Position numbers and translations under genes: made by a program. From Paracoccus solventivorans (GTDB taxonomy: Bacteria > Pseudomonadota > Alphaproteobacteria > Rhodobacterales > Rhodobacteraceae), in contig NZ_FRCK01000006.1 of assembly GCF_900142875.1 (NCBI RefSeq), positions 124,001 through 188,000 on the forward strand: a stretch of DNA of 64,000 nucleotides, read 5' to 3'. The notes under the pieces are model-generated. The model worked only from the letters and a program-made list of their open reading frames with translations. It searched no databases and had not been told where the DNA came from. Shown piece after piece: positions 38,997 to 48,181 of this stretch. Every line of letters starts with the position of its first letter. Position 1 is the first letter of the stretch.

Positions 38997-39392
38997 CTAC
39001 AGGTAGCGGCCGCCGCGGCGCAGGACCTCGATCTCGTAGCCGTCGGGGTCCTGGATGAAGAAGAACCGGGCCAGCACCGTGCCGCCCGGGGCGAAATCGA
39101 CCAGCTTGCGGGGGTTGAGCCCCAGCGCGGTCAGCCGCGCGTGTTCGGCGTCCACGTCCTCGACCGAGACCGCCAGATGCCCGTAGCCGTTGCCCAGATC
39201 ATAGGGCTCGTCGCGGCCCTTGTTGATGGTCAGCTCCAGCTCGAAGCCGGTTTCGGCGTTCGATAGATACACAAGGGTGAAACTGTCGAAATCCAGCCGC
39301 TCGGCGACCTTGAGGCCGAAGGCCGCGTCGTAGAACGCGACCGAGCGCGCCTCGTCCAGCACCCGGATCATCGAGTGAATCATCTTGGCCAT
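38997..39392 (-). CDS. VOC family / lactoylglutathione lyase-like protein
   Basis: A 131-residue glyoxalase-fold protein. It starts MAKMIHSMIRVLDEARSVAFY, as in Rhodobacterales lactoylglutathione lyases, with metal-binding positions at H6, E in ELELTINKG, H in YGHLAV and E in GYEIEVL, and the NKG and RFFFIQDPDGY motifs. It therefore fits a GloA-type enzyme that converts the methylglyoxal-glutathione adduct. GGAAGG lies upstream of the ATG. The frame is open a further 55 codons upstream, without support. Confidence 0.85.
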   Translation of the reverse strand: MAKMIHSMIRVLDEARSVAFYDAAFGLKVAERLDFDSFTLVYLSNAETGFELELTINKGRDEPYDLGNGYGHLAVSVEDVDAEHARLTALGLNPRKLVDFAPGGTVLARFFFIQDPDGYEIEVLRRGGRYL

Positions 39393-39462
39393 GCCGGCAT
39401 CCTTCCCATCGTCCCTTCCCCCGGACTGTGGGACGGGTTCGGCGCCGGCGGGTAGCATCATC

Positions 39463-39864
39463 CTACGACGCGGCGATTTCCATCGCGGCGTCCTGCGGGC
39501 CGGTTGGCGGGGCCGTCTGCGGACCGGGCCGGGCCCCGGGCTGAGGGGCTGGCGCAATCCCCGCCACCCGCCGGGCCGCGTCGCGCATCCGGGCGCCGCC
39601 GCTGCCCTGCAATTCCAGCTGCACCAGACAGGCGCAGCGCAGAAGCGAGGTGAAGTTCGCCGGCTCTCCGCCCTGTTCCAGCACCTCGGACTGCAGCGCC
39701 GACAGGAACCCGGGCGTGGTCCGCCCCTCTTCGGCCGCGATCCGGTCGAGGATGTCCCAGAACGCCCGCTCCAGCCGGATCGAGGTGCTTTGCCCGTTCA
39801 ACCGCAGCTTGCGCGTCACCGGCTGGTAACGGCGCGGATCCTGCCGCGCAAAGATTTCGCACAT
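39463..39864 (-). CDS. Ribbon-helix-helix domain protein
   Basis: A 133-residue protein. Residues 15-70 form an RHH_4-type (PF13467) domain: VTRKLRLNGQSTSIRLERAFWDILDRIAAEEG, in which alternating basic residues on the first strand would contact DNA. The last 40 residues are Pro/Ala/Gly-rich. Related proteins in Rhodobacterales are annotated as aryl-sulfate sulfotransferase or RHH transcription factors; the target is unknown. The ATG at 39864 is preceded by GGGGGAA. Confidence 0.7.
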   Translation of the reverse strand: MCEIFARQDPRRYQPVTRKLRLNGQSTSIRLERAFWDILDRIAAEEGRTTPGFLSALQSEVLEQGGEPANFTSLLRCACLVQLELQGSGGARMRDAARRVAGIAPAPQPGARPGPQTAPPTGPQDAAMEIAAS

Positions 39865-39944
39865 GGCATCGTTCCCCCACGACTCGGGGCCAGAGTAGCA
39901 CGCCGCACGGCTCTGGCCACCGGGCGGGGCCGGTTTTTGTGTCG

Positions 39945-40487
39945 TCAACGGCCCGGCCGCCGCGGATAGACCACCTTGCCGTCCGGGGTACGCTCGGCCC
40001 CGGGGGTGGGCGAGGCCGGGGTGATCTGCCCGAGGTCCATCAGGTGGTCGACCGGATGGCCGTTCAGCAGCAGGTGGTCGGTGATGATGCGGCGGTGGCA
40101 GCGCCACCACACCGCCTCGGAACACATCAGCGCCAGCCGGCGGTCGCGGCCCAGCCGCAGGACGTGGTCCAGCGCCTCGGCAAAGCGGCCGCCCAGCGCG
40201 TAATCGGCATAGTTGTGGAAGCTGCGCAGCCGCCACATCGCGTTCAGATCCTCGGGCACCCCGGGTTGCAGGGCGCGGCGTCCGCCCAGCGCCGGACAGT
40301 GCAGATAGGCGATCTGCAGCTCGGCCAGCGCCTCGGGCAGGTGGTCGATGTTGAACTGCGGATTGGCGCGCGAGCGGGGAAAGCTGCGCACGTCGACCAC
40401 CATCGCCACCCCGGCCTCGCGCAGCATCCGGGTGAAATCGTCCAGGCTGCGGTTGGAATGGCCGATGGTGGTGAACTGCGCCACCAT
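39945..40487 (-). CDS. DUF488 family protein
   Basis: A 180-residue protein starting MVAQFTTIGHSNRSLDDF, then VVDVRSFPRSRANPQFN (the family DVRxxPxSR motif) and LMCSEAVWWRCHRRIITDHL (family CxExxxxCHR). DUF488 proteins have an unknown enzymatic role. The start codon overlaps the stop of the DUF2945 gene as TGATG, so the pair is co-translated. Confidence 0.82.
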   Translation of the reverse strand: MVAQFTTIGHSNRSLDDFTRMLREAGVAMVVDVRSFPRSRANPQFNIDHLPEALAELQIAYLHCPALGGRRALQPGVPEDLNAMWRLRSFHNYADYALGGRFAEALDHVLRLGRDRRLALMCSEAVWWRCHRRIITDHLLLNGHPVDHLMDLGQITPASPTPGAERTPDGKVVYPRRPGR

Positions 40488-40696
40488 CAGCCGATCCTGG
40501 TCAGCGCGCCCCCCTTGTGGGCGGCGATATGGTCGGTCTTGTCGCTTTTGATTTCGTATTGCGGGTCGTCGCGCGAGGCCCGGCGGCGGTGACCCTTGTA
40601 GTCGAAATCCTGGTAATGGACCTTGACGATCCGGCCGGACACGCGCCCGGCCTCGGAGTTCCAACTGACGTGATCGCCGACGGAAAATTCTGCCAT
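40487..40696 (-). CDS. DUF2945 (hypervirulence-associated) small protein
   Basis: A 69-residue protein starting MAEFSVGDHVSWNSEAG, then VHYQDFDYKGHRRRAS and YEIKSDKTDHIAAHK, which match the DUF2945 domain. The fold is predicted to be SH3-like; function unknown. GGAGGG lies before the ATG. It overlaps the DUF488 gene by one base at the stop/start. Confidence 0.82.
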   Translation of the reverse strand: MAEFSVGDHVSWNSEAGRVSGRIVKVHYQDFDYKGHRRRASRDDPQYEIKSDKTDHIAAHKGGALTRIG

Positions 40697-40797
40697 GTCA
40701 CCCTCCACCAAGGGCTCAATGCCGGCCCGCGGCCGGGGTTCCGTGCGGGGTTCCGTTCAGGCCCGGTTCGTCGGCCCCGGCTCTTCACGCCAGGTCT

Positions 40798-42678
40798 TCA
40801 GGCCCAGTCCCAGGGCACGGTGTAGGTGTCCAGCTTGGCGCGCACCGCGGCCTCGTCGGTGCCGGGGCCGCGGGCGATGCGGGCGGTCAGGCCGCGCTTG
40901 CGGTCCTCGACCACCTCGGCGACGCTGGCGCCGGTGTTGCGCAGCGCGTGGTCCAGCACCCGGGCGATGGCCAGCCGCCGCAGCGCCGGCTTGAACACCT
41001 TGCCCACCGCGGTGACCGGCAGCTCGGGCAGGATCTCGATATGCTTGGGGATGGCGGCGCGTTCGTGGATATGCTCGCGCGCATGGGCGGCCAGCGCCTC
41101 GACAGTGACCTCGGCCCCCTCACGCAGCTGCACATAGACGCAGGGCAGCTCGCCCGCAAAGGAATCGGGCTGGCCGATGGCGGCGGCGCCCACCAGATCG
41201 GGGTGAGACAGCATCCCCTCTTCGATCTCGGCGGGGTCGATGTTGTGGCCGCCGCGGATGATCAGGTCCTTGGCGCGGCCGGTGATCCACAGATAGCCGT
41301 CGGCGTCGATCCGGCCCAGGTCGCCGGTGCGCAGGAACCGCCCCTCGGCGAACAGGTCGCGGTTCTTGTCGATCTCGGTATAGGTCGAGCCTTCGTAGAC
41401 GCCCGGGTTGGCCACGCAGATCTCGCCGATCTCGTCGGTGGCGCAGTCCTGATAGTCGCCGTTCACCCGGCGCAGGATGCGCACGGTGGTATAGGGCAGC
41501 GGGATCCCGACAGAACCCACCTTCTTCAGCCCGTCCACCGGGTTGCAGCTGACCAGGCAGGTGACCTCGGTCAGGCCGTAGCCCTCGGCGATCTCGACCC
41601 CGGTGGCGGCCTTGAAGCGGTTGTAAAGCTCGACCGGCAGCGCGGCCGAGCCCGAAATCGCCGTGCGCAGGCTGGAGACGTCGGCATCGACCTTGCGCTG
41701 CATCAGCGCGGCGATGGCGGTGGGCACGGTGATCAGGAAAGTGGCGTGCCAGCGCTCGATCAGCTTCCAGAAATTGCCGATCACGCCGTCGCCGCGATAG
41801 CCGGCCGGGGTCGGCATCACCATCTGCGCGCCGGACTGGATGCAGGACATCAGCACCGGATAGGCGGCAAAGACGTGGAACAGCGGCAGCGGGCACATCA
41901 GCACGTCGGTTTCGTCGAACAGCAGCTCGCCGCCCAGAAAGCCGTTGTAGATCATGCCGGAATATTTGTGCTGCGCGATCTTGGGCATCCCGGTGGTGCC
42001 GCCGGTGTGGAAATAGGCGGCGATGCGGTCCTCGGCCGGGTCGTCGAAGGTCAGCCGGTCATGGGGCTGGGCCGAGACCGCGGCCTCGAAGTTCAGCACC
42101 CTGGCCTTGTGGCGCGCCTTGACGCGCGGGCGCAGCAGCCCCACCAGCAGCCGCTTGACCCCGCTCAGATAGCGCGCGAGATCGACCTCGAGCACGGTCT
42201 GCACGCAGGGCGCCATTTCCAGCGCCGCCGCGGCCTTTTGCGCGACATCGGTCTTGGGCATGGATTTCAGCGTCACCAGCACCTTGGCGTTGCTTTCGCG
42301 CAGGATGCTGGCGATCTGCTCGGGCTCGAGCAGCGGGTTGATCGGGTTGACGATCCCCGCGGTCGCCCCGGCCAGCAGCACGGTCGGCGTTTCCAGGCAG
42401 TTGGGCAGCAGATAGGCGACCGTGTCCCCCGGCCCCACCCCCAGCGACCTGAACAGGTTCGCGGCTTCGGTGACGCGCTCGTGGAACTCGGTCCAGTTCA
42501 GCTCGCATTTGCGGCTTTTCGGGTCCGAGAGCAGCTGGAACCCCAGCGCCGGGCGCTGCGGGTGCAGCGCGCGGGTGCGGCTGAGGAACGCATAGATCGT
42601 CTTTGGCAAGGGCCGCTCGGCATAGGGCCTCTCGGCCTCGATACGGTCCCGATCGGCAATGCTGGCAAAGCGCGACAT
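40798..42678 (-). CDS. Long acyl-CoA synthetase (AMP-binding), fatty-acid type
   Basis: A 626-residue adenylating enzyme starting MSRFASIADRDRIEAERP. Motifs: AYFHTGGTTGMPK near residue 226 (P-loop), the region GYGLTEVTCLVSCNP near 367, TGDLGRIDADGYLWITGRAKDLIIRGGHNI near 453 (ANL core A8) and the catalytic lysine segment ITAVGKVFKPAL near 557. The layout suits an acyl-CoA synthetase for fatty or aryl acids; substrate unknown. A GGGGGG stretch precedes the ATG at 42678. It is divergent from the CAP-domain gene. Confidence 0.87.
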   Translation of the reverse strand: MSRFASIADRDRIEAERPYAERPLPKTIYAFLSRTRALHPQRPALGFQLLSDPKSRKCELNWTEFHERVTEAANLFRSLGVGPGDTVAYLLPNCLETPTVLLAGATAGIVNPINPLLEPEQIASILRESNAKVLVTLKSMPKTDVAQKAAAALEMAPCVQTVLEVDLARYLSGVKRLLVGLLRPRVKARHKARVLNFEAAVSAQPHDRLTFDDPAEDRIAAYFHTGGTTGMPKIAQHKYSGMIYNGFLGGELLFDETDVLMCPLPLFHVFAAYPVLMSCIQSGAQMVMPTPAGYRGDGVIGNFWKLIERWHATFLITVPTAIAALMQRKVDADVSSLRTAISGSAALPVELYNRFKAATGVEIAEGYGLTEVTCLVSCNPVDGLKKVGSVGIPLPYTTVRILRRVNGDYQDCATDEIGEICVANPGVYEGSTYTEIDKNRDLFAEGRFLRTGDLGRIDADGYLWITGRAKDLIIRGGHNIDPAEIEEGMLSHPDLVGAAAIGQPDSFAGELPCVYVQLREGAEVTVEALAAHAREHIHERAAIPKHIEILPELPVTAVGKVFKPALRRLAIARVLDHALRNTGASVAEVVEDRKRGLTARIARGPGTDEAAVRAKLDTYTVPWDWA

Positions 42679-42873
42679 CCGTTTCCCCCCTTGTTGGCGC
42701 ATTCCCGAAAGGATGCGCCGAGTTCTGCCCGTTGGGCAAGTTATCCAAGGCGGAAGACCGCCGGAACGCGGCGTCAACCAGCGGGGTGTTAACAAGTTTA
42801 ATTACTTGAAGCTTGTCAGGGCGCCACTCCTTCTGGTTGTTCTTTACGGAAGTGGCTGCGGACAAAGACCGAC

Positions 42874-43434
42874 ATGGACAAGCTGATTTCGCTGATCGTC
42901 GCAGGGGTGATGATCGCGCTTCCCGCGGTGATGCAGGCGGAACCGGCAATCCCGCGCCCGGCCTGGATCCGGCAGGTGTCGGGTGACATCCTGGTGCAGG
43001 CCGCCGCCCCCGGGCAGGCGCAGTGCTTCGCCACCGCCGCCGCCGAAAACAAGGCCGCCGCACAGGTGACCAGCGCCCGCCGCGCCGCCGCCGGGCTGCG
43101 GCCGCTGCGCCCCAACCCCAAGCTGGCCGAGGCCGCGGCCCGCCACGCCTGCGACATGGCGATGCGCGGAAAGATGGCGCATCGCGGCTCTGCCAGCAAG
43201 GGCCCGTCGCAGCGGGTCAAGGGGGTGGGCTACAAGCCCGCCATCACCGCCGAGAACATCGCCGCCGGGCCCTTCAGCCTGGAACAGGTGCTGCACGCCT
43301 GGAACGGCTCGGACGGGCATCTTCGCAACATCATGCTGCCGCAGGCGACGGATTTCGGCATCGGCCGCGCGGTTGCGGCCGATGGCCGCACCATGTTCTG
43401 GGCCGCGATCTACGCCGCCCCCCGCGGCCGCTGA
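42874..43434 (+). CDS. CAP (SCP/PR1) domain secreted protein
   Basis: A 186-residue exported protein with a signal peptide ending near MQAEPA. The CAP domain spans about residues 55-185: the conserved LRPLRPNPKLAEAAARHACDM, MAHRGSASKG, and NIAAGPFS near 128 and HLRNIMLPQATDFGIGRA are the family markers (His and Glu of the CAP cavity). Bacterial CAP proteins are often calcium-binding secreted proteins of unknown role. Divergent from the acyl-CoA synthetase. Confidence 0.8.
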   Translation: MDKLISLIVAGVMIALPAVMQAEPAIPRPAWIRQVSGDILVQAAAPGQAQCFATAAAENKAAAQVTSARRAAAGLRPLRPNPKLAEAAARHACDMAMRGKMAHRGSASKGPSQRVKGVGYKPAITAENIAAGPFSLEQVLHAWNGSDGHLRNIMLPQATDFGIGRAVAADGRTMFWAAIYAAPRGR

Positions 43435-43793
43435 GGGTCCCTGGGCCTGCGGCGAGGGGCTGATTCCCGCCTTGGCTCGCAGCGCGCCCTGGGTCGCTGC
43501 GCGGCCATACGTCATCATGTTGCACCTGCTCAGGGGATTTCAGACTGGCCGCGTCCTGCCACACGCGCGCATCCCTGTGCCGCCGGGGCCGCACTGTTTC
43601 TTTCTCGTCCCACCCGCCGCTCGCCTTCCAAGCGGCCTCGCACCCGATCCCGCCGCGCGGATACATCCGCCTCCGATGTCTGGCCGGTTGGGCTGCTTCC
43701 CCCGCCCCCTCTCGCGCTCGCGCCTGCTCGCCACGCACCATTCGTCCGCCGCCGTGGGTCGGGGCCGCTCTGCCCCCTCCGCGTCGCGGGTCA
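43435..43793. other. 359-bp gap upstream of the B12 riboswitch
   Basis: No coding frame is supported. The sequence is rich in CCG/CGC words and gives no hairpin with T-tract. It ends at the promoter that serves the riboswitch. Confidence 0.4.
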
Positions 43794-43823
43794 TTGACGC
43801 AAGCCTGGCTTCCGGCCTATCTG
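43794..43823 (+). promoter_or_regulatory. Promoter of the btuBFCD operon
   Basis: TTGACG (43794-43799) and TATCTG (43818-43823) are separated by 18 bases and lie about ten bases upstream of the start of the cobalamin riboswitch. Confidence 0.45.
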
Positions 43824-43833
43824 CGGCTGTCCA

Positions 43834-44005
43834 AGTTCCGGCCTCGCCGGATTGAAAGGGAATACGGACGGCCCCCGGGCCGAAACCGTAGCTGCCCCCG
43901 CAACTGTGCGCGGAGAGCGGCGCCGAACTGAGCCACTGGGGCCGCAGCCCCGGGAAGGCCGGCGCCCGCCTTGACCCGCAAGCCAGGAGACCTGCTTGGA
44001 CATCA
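43834..44005 (+). promoter_or_regulatory. Cobalamin (B12) riboswitch
   Basis: Conserved core elements occur in order: AAAGGGAATAC, GAAACCGTAGCTGCCCCCGC, AACTGT, CGGAGAGC, GCCACTGGG near 43932, GCCCCGGGAAGGC, GACCCGCAAGCCAGGAGACC near 43974, as in the B12-box of class I cobalamin riboswitches. It precedes btuB by about 130 bases. Adenosylcobalamin binding would repress the B12 transport genes. Confidence 0.94.
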
Positions 44006-44133
44006 CCCTTTCGATGGTGCGGGGCGCGCCAGCGAAGCGGCCAGCCGCAGCGGTGAACCAGCACTGTCTGCGGGGCTTCCCCCGGACCGATTCCAATCCG
44101 CGGCCGCCACCGCCGCCCGACCCGGGGACCGCC

Positions 44134-46014
44134 ATGTCCGAACCCTTCCGCCGCCTTGGCCTGACCGCCGCACCGCTGGCGCTTGCGCTGGCCACCACCG
44201 CCCCCGCGCGGGCGCAAGAGCCGATCCTGCTGGACCCGATCATCCTGTCGGGGGGATTTTCGCCGGTGTCCGCCGCCGCCTATGGCCGCGCCGCCACCGT
44301 GCTGACCGCCGAAGAGATGCAGCAGCGGGGCGTCGCCTCGGTGCAGGATGCGCTGCGCGGGCTGCCGGGGGTGTCGGTCAGCAGCACCGGCGCCTCCAGC
44401 ACCGCGGTGCGCATCCGCGGCGGCGAATCGCGGCACACGCTGATCCTGATCGACGGGGTGAACGCCGGCGCCGGCGACCAGCCCTATCCGCTTGGCGGGC
44501 TGGACCTGGCCGATGTCGAGCGCATCGAGGTGCTGCGCGGGCCGCAGTCGGTCTATTACGGCTCGGACGCCGCGACCGGGGTGGTCAACATCATCACCCG
44601 CAAGGCCGAGCGCAGCGGCGGCTATGCTCGCGCCGAGGTGGGCCACGGCGGCGCGCTGGCCTTTGGCCACGCCGTGGTCACCGACCGCTGGCGGCTGCAG
44701 GCGGATCTGGGTTATCGCGACGATAACGGCTATGACCACTCGGTCGCCGGCAATGGCGACAAGGACGGCATCCGCCGCGCCACCCTGGGGTTTTCCGGCG
44801 AATGGACCGCCAGCGAGGACCTGCGGCTGGGGTTTTCCAGCCGGCACTCGGAAGAGCGGTATTGGTATGACGCGACGAACCCCGCCCCAACCTCGGCGGA
44901 AGACTATCTAGAGGACGCATCGCATTGGGCCGATCGCGATGAACGCATCAACCTGCTGTGGGGCGAGTGGTCCACATTGGACGGCCGGCTGACCCATCGC
45001 CTGTCATGGCAGGATACGGTGAACGAGATCACCACCCACGACGACAACCCCAGCGAAAGCAAGCTGCGCCGCCGGGCGTGGAAATACCGCGCCACCTACG
45101 GGCTGGACGGGGCAGCGGCCAGCGCCGACCAGACGCTGGCCCTGTCGCTTGAACGCATTACCGACCGCACCTCTGGCGAGGCGGACCGTCGCTGGGATAC
45201 CGACGCCGTGGCGCTGGAATATCGCGGCGCCTATGCCAACGGGCTGGACGTACAGTTCGGGGTTCGCCACGACGACAACTCGCGCTTCCAGTCGAAAACC
45301 ACCTGGAACGCAGGGGTGTCGTGGCGGGTCGAGGGAACGCCGTGGCGGCTGCACGCCTCGGCCGGGACCGGGCTGTCCAACCCGCAATACTACCAGATCA
45401 TCGGCGGGTTCGGCAGCATCGGCAACCCGGACCTGAAGCCCGAGGAAAGCCGCAGCGTCGATCTGGGCGTCGAATACACCCTGCCCGACGGGCGCGGCAC
45501 GCTGGACCTGACCTGGTTCCGCGAGCGGCTGGAGGACGAGATCGAGTGGAGCGGGGTCGCCTTCCCCGACGGCACCAACTATCGCAACCAGTCCGGCACC
45601 AGCCGCCGCGAAGGGATCGAGGTCGCCTATCGCCACGACATCACCGACAGCCTGACCATCGGCGCCGCCTATACCTATCTCGATGCCACCGACCCGGACG
45701 GCTCGGTCGAGGTGCGTCGGCCGCGGCACGAGCTGGCGCTGAATGCTTCGCTGCAGACCTTTGGCGGGCGCGGCTGGATTGCAGCCGACCTGCGCCATGT
45801 GCGCGATCTGGCCGATACGCAGTTCTGGGGGACATACGAAACCACCAACCTGCCCGACTTCACCACCGTCAACCTCGCCGCCAGCTACGAACTGACCGAC
45901 AGCGCCCGGCTGACCGGGCGGGTCACCAACCTGTTCGACAAGGCATATTCCGAGACCTGGGGCTATGCCGCCCCCGGCCGCGCGGCGTGGGTCGGGGTGG
46001 AAACCCGGTGGTAG
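44134..46014 (+). CDS. btuB: TonB-dependent vitamin B12 receptor BtuB
   Basis: Outer membrane receptor importing cobalamin in a TonB/ExbBD-driven way. The 626-residue precursor has a signal peptide ending near ARAQE, a plug domain with RGGESRHTLILIDGVNAG near residue 90 and IEVLRGPQSVYYGSDAATGVVNIIT near 132, and a 22-strand barrel ending with GYAAPGRAAWVGVETRW; the terminal aromatic residue suits Bam-dependent insertion. The riboswitch upstream and the btuFCD genes downstream support the B12 assignment. The ATG at 44134 has the signal peptide directly after it; the frame opens earlier without support. Confidence 0.9.
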   Translation: MSEPFRRLGLTAAPLALALATTAPARAQEPILLDPIILSGGFSPVSAAAYGRAATVLTAEEMQQRGVASVQDALRGLPGVSVSSTGASSTAVRIRGGESRHTLILIDGVNAGAGDQPYPLGGLDLADVERIEVLRGPQSVYYGSDAATGVVNIITRKAERSGGYARAEVGHGGALAFGHAVVTDRWRLQADLGYRDDNGYDHSVAGNGDKDGIRRATLGFSGEWTASEDLRLGFSSRHSEERYWYDATNPAPTSAEDYLEDASHWADRDERINLLWGEWSTLDGRLTHRLSWQDTVNEITTHDDNPSESKLRRRAWKYRATYGLDGAAASADQTLALSLERITDRTSGEADRRWDTDAVALEYRGAYANGLDVQFGVRHDDNSRFQSKTTWNAGVSWRVEGTPWRLHASAGTGLSNPQYYQIIGGFGSIGNPDLKPEESRSVDLGVEYTLPDGRGTLDLTWFRERLEDEIEWSGVAFPDGTNYRNQSGTSRREGIEVAYRHDITDSLTIGAAYTYLDATDPDGSVEVRRPRHELALNASLQTFGGRGWIAADLRHVRDLADTQFWGTYETTNLPDFTTVNLAASYELTDSARLTGRVTNLFDKAYSETWGYAAPGRAAWVGVETRW

Positions 46015-46016
46015 CA

Positions 46017-47204
46017 ATGCGCGCCATGGCGGGCAGCGGGGTGATGCGGGCGGCCGCGCTTGTCGCGGTGCTGTCGCTGCCTGCGCCCGCCGTGGGCGCA
46101 ATCGCGGGGGGCACACCGGCCACGATAGCGGGGGCCGCCCCCGACGCTCCGGCAGCCCCTGCCCCCAAGGGGCAATCCGGCCGCGCCCTCCCGTCGGCCG
46201 GAGTTGTCGAATCCACAACCGGCGCGAAAACACCTGCCACGGCGGCCGCCCCCCACTCGACTCCCGGGCGCGGAACTCGGTCCGGCAGCAATCCCGCCGC
46301 ATCCCCACTGGCGGCAGCGGCCGCAGCGGAGCCATCCTCGGCCGGTATTTCTCGCGGCGGCCGGTCCCCGGGCGGCTCGGCCCCCGTTGCGGTCATCCCC
46401 TCCTCCACGACGCCGGCCAAGGCACCTGCCCCCACCCCGCCCCGCCGCGTGGTGTCGGTCAATCTCTGCACCGACCAGATCGCCATGGCGCTGGCGGCGC
46501 CGGGGCAGCTGGTCTCGGTCTCGCATCTGGCGCGAGAGCCGCAGTCCTCGGCGATGGTGGCCGAGGCGCAGCGGTTCCCCGTCAACCACGGCCGCGCGGA
46601 AGAGGTGTATCTGCTCGCCCCCGATCTGGTGCTGGCGGGCGGGTATGGCGGGGCCTCGGTCGCGCTGCTGCACCGGCTGGGGGTGCCGGTGGTCGAGGTG
46701 CCGCCGCCCAATTCGCTGGAAGACGCCCGCGCGGCCATCGCGCAGGTCGGCGCCGCGCTGGGGCGCGAGGCCGAGGCGGCGGCGATGCTGGCAGATTTCG
46801 ACGCGAGGCTGGCGGCGCTCTCCATCCCCACGGGCGGCGACAGGCCGCTGGCCGCGACCTGGGGACCGAACGGCTATTCCTCGGGCGGGGCGACGCTGGC
46901 CGGGGATGTGCTGCGGGCGGCGGGGTTTGCGCTGCTGGCCGACCGGCTGGGGATGCAGGGGTCGGGGTATATCACCCTTGAAGCGCTGGTGATGGCGGAC
47001 CCGGCGCTGATCGTGACCGGCACCCCCTATCCCGGTGCCTCGCGCGCCGAGGAAATCGTTACCCACCCGGCGCTGTCCAGCCTGTCGGGGCGGATCGTGC
47101 ATGTCCCGGACCCGCTGTGGACCTGCCCGACGCCGCGGCTGCTGGACGCGCTGGCGCTGCTGGCGGCCGAGGCGCGGATTGCCGCCGCGAGGCCCGCACC
47201 ATGA
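46017..47204 (+). CDS. btuF: Vitamin B12-binding periplasmic protein BtuF-like, with a long low-complexity linker
   Basis: Periplasmic B12-binding subunit. The C-terminal 260 residues (from about RRVVSVNLCTDQIAMAL, residue 144) form the cluster A-2/TroA-like binding domain with VYLLAPDLVLAGGYGGASV and GRIVHVPDPLWTCPTPRLL. Between the signal peptide (residues 10-30) and that domain lie about 110 residues rich in Ala, Pro, Ser and Gly, not usual in BtuF (about 270 residues in E. coli). Starts: ATG 46017 overlaps closely with btuB; ATGs at 46026 and 46044 are possible. It overlaps btuC by ATGA. Confidence 0.84.
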   Translation: MRAMAGSGVMRAAALVAVLSLPAPAVGAIAGGTPATIAGAAPDAPAAPAPKGQSGRALPSAGVVESTTGAKTPATAAAPHSTPGRGTRSGSNPAASPLAAAAAAEPSSAGISRGGRSPGGSAPVAVIPSSTTPAKAPAPTPPRRVVSVNLCTDQIAMALAAPGQLVSVSHLAREPQSSAMVAEAQRFPVNHGRAEEVYLLAPDLVLAGGYGGASVALLHRLGVPVVEVPPPNSLEDARAAIAQVGAALGREAEAAAMLADFDARLAALSIPTGGDRPLAATWGPNGYSSGGATLAGDVLRAAGFALLADRLGMQGSGYITLEALVMADPALIVTGTPYPGASRAEEIVTHPALSSLSGRIVHVPDPLWTCPTPRLLDALALLAAEARIAAARPAP

Positions 47205-48181
47205 AGCGCGCGCCCCTGCTGCTGTTCCTGGCCGCGATGGTGGCGGTGCTGGCGCTGGCCTCGCTGCTGATCGGGCCGGCGGGGGCGGGGCCGGTGGCCT
47301 CACTCAAGGCGCTGTGGGGCGGCGAGGGGCCGCTGGGGATCGTCTTGCGCGAGATCCGGGCGCCGCGGGCGGTGCTGGGGGTGATGCTGGGCGTCAGCCT
47401 CGGCCTGTCCGGCGCGGCCTTGCAGGGGTATCTGCGCAACCCGCTGGCCGAGCCGGGGCTGATCGGCATTTCCGCCGCCGCAGCACTTGGGGCGGTGATC
47501 GCCATCCAGGCCGGCGTGTCCACGCTGGGGCTGGGGGTGCCGGCGGCGGGGCTGGCGGGGGCGCTGGGGGGCGTCGGGCTGATCCTGCTGCTGGCCGGGC
47601 GCGGCGGCTCGGGCCTCGGGCTGATCCTCGGCGGCATTGCGGTCTCGGCACTGGCCGGGGCGCTGACCGCGCTGGTGCTGAACCTGTCGCCGAACCCGTT
47701 TGCTGCCTATGACATCATGTTCTGGACCATGGGCTCGCTGGCCGACCGCAGCTGGGGACATGTGCTGACCGCGCTGCCGCTGATGGGCTTGGGCTGGGCG
47801 GTGCTGCTGCGCACCGGGCGCGATCTGGACGCGCTGTCGCTGGGCGAGGAGGCCGCAGCCTCGATGGGCGTCGATCTGGCGGCGCTGCGGCTCAAGGTGG
47901 TGCTGGGCGCGGCCGCCGCGGTGGGGGCGGCGACGGCGGTGGCGGGCGCGGTCGGGTTCGTTGGGCTGGTGGTGCCGCATCTGCTGCGCGGCGCGGTGGG
48001 GGCGATGCCCTCGCGACTGCTGCCGGCGGCGGCGCTGGGGGGCGCGGCGCTGGTGCTGACCGCCGACATCGCGGTGCGGCTGATCATGCCGGAACGCGAT
48101 CTCAAGCTGGGGGTGATGATGGCGCTGGTCGGCGCGCCGGTGTTCCTGCATCTGATCTGGCGCACGCAGGTGGGAAAATGA
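47201..48181 (+). CDS. btuC: Vitamin B12 ABC transporter permease BtuC
   Basis: A 326-residue polytopic FecCD-family permease with about ten helices. Family markers are VLREIRAPRAVLGVMLG near residue 47, LQGYLRNPLAEPGLIGISAAAALGA near 76, the GSLADRSWG region and VGFVGLVVPHLLRGAVG near 250. The start overlaps btuF as ATGA. Together with BtuD and BtuF it completes inner-membrane B12 transport. Confidence 0.92.
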   Translation: MKRAPLLLFLAAMVAVLALASLLIGPAGAGPVASLKALWGGEGPLGIVLREIRAPRAVLGVMLGVSLGLSGAALQGYLRNPLAEPGLIGISAAAALGAVIAIQAGVSTLGLGVPAAGLAGALGGVGLILLLAGRGGSGLGLILGGIAVSALAGALTALVLNLSPNPFAAYDIMFWTMGSLADRSWGHVLTALPLMGLGWAVLLRTGRDLDALSLGEEAAASMGVDLAALRLKVVLGAAAAVGAATAVAGAVGFVGLVVPHLLRGAVGAMPSRLLPAAALGGAALVLTADIAVRLIMPERDLKLGVMMALVGAPVFLHLIWRTQVGK

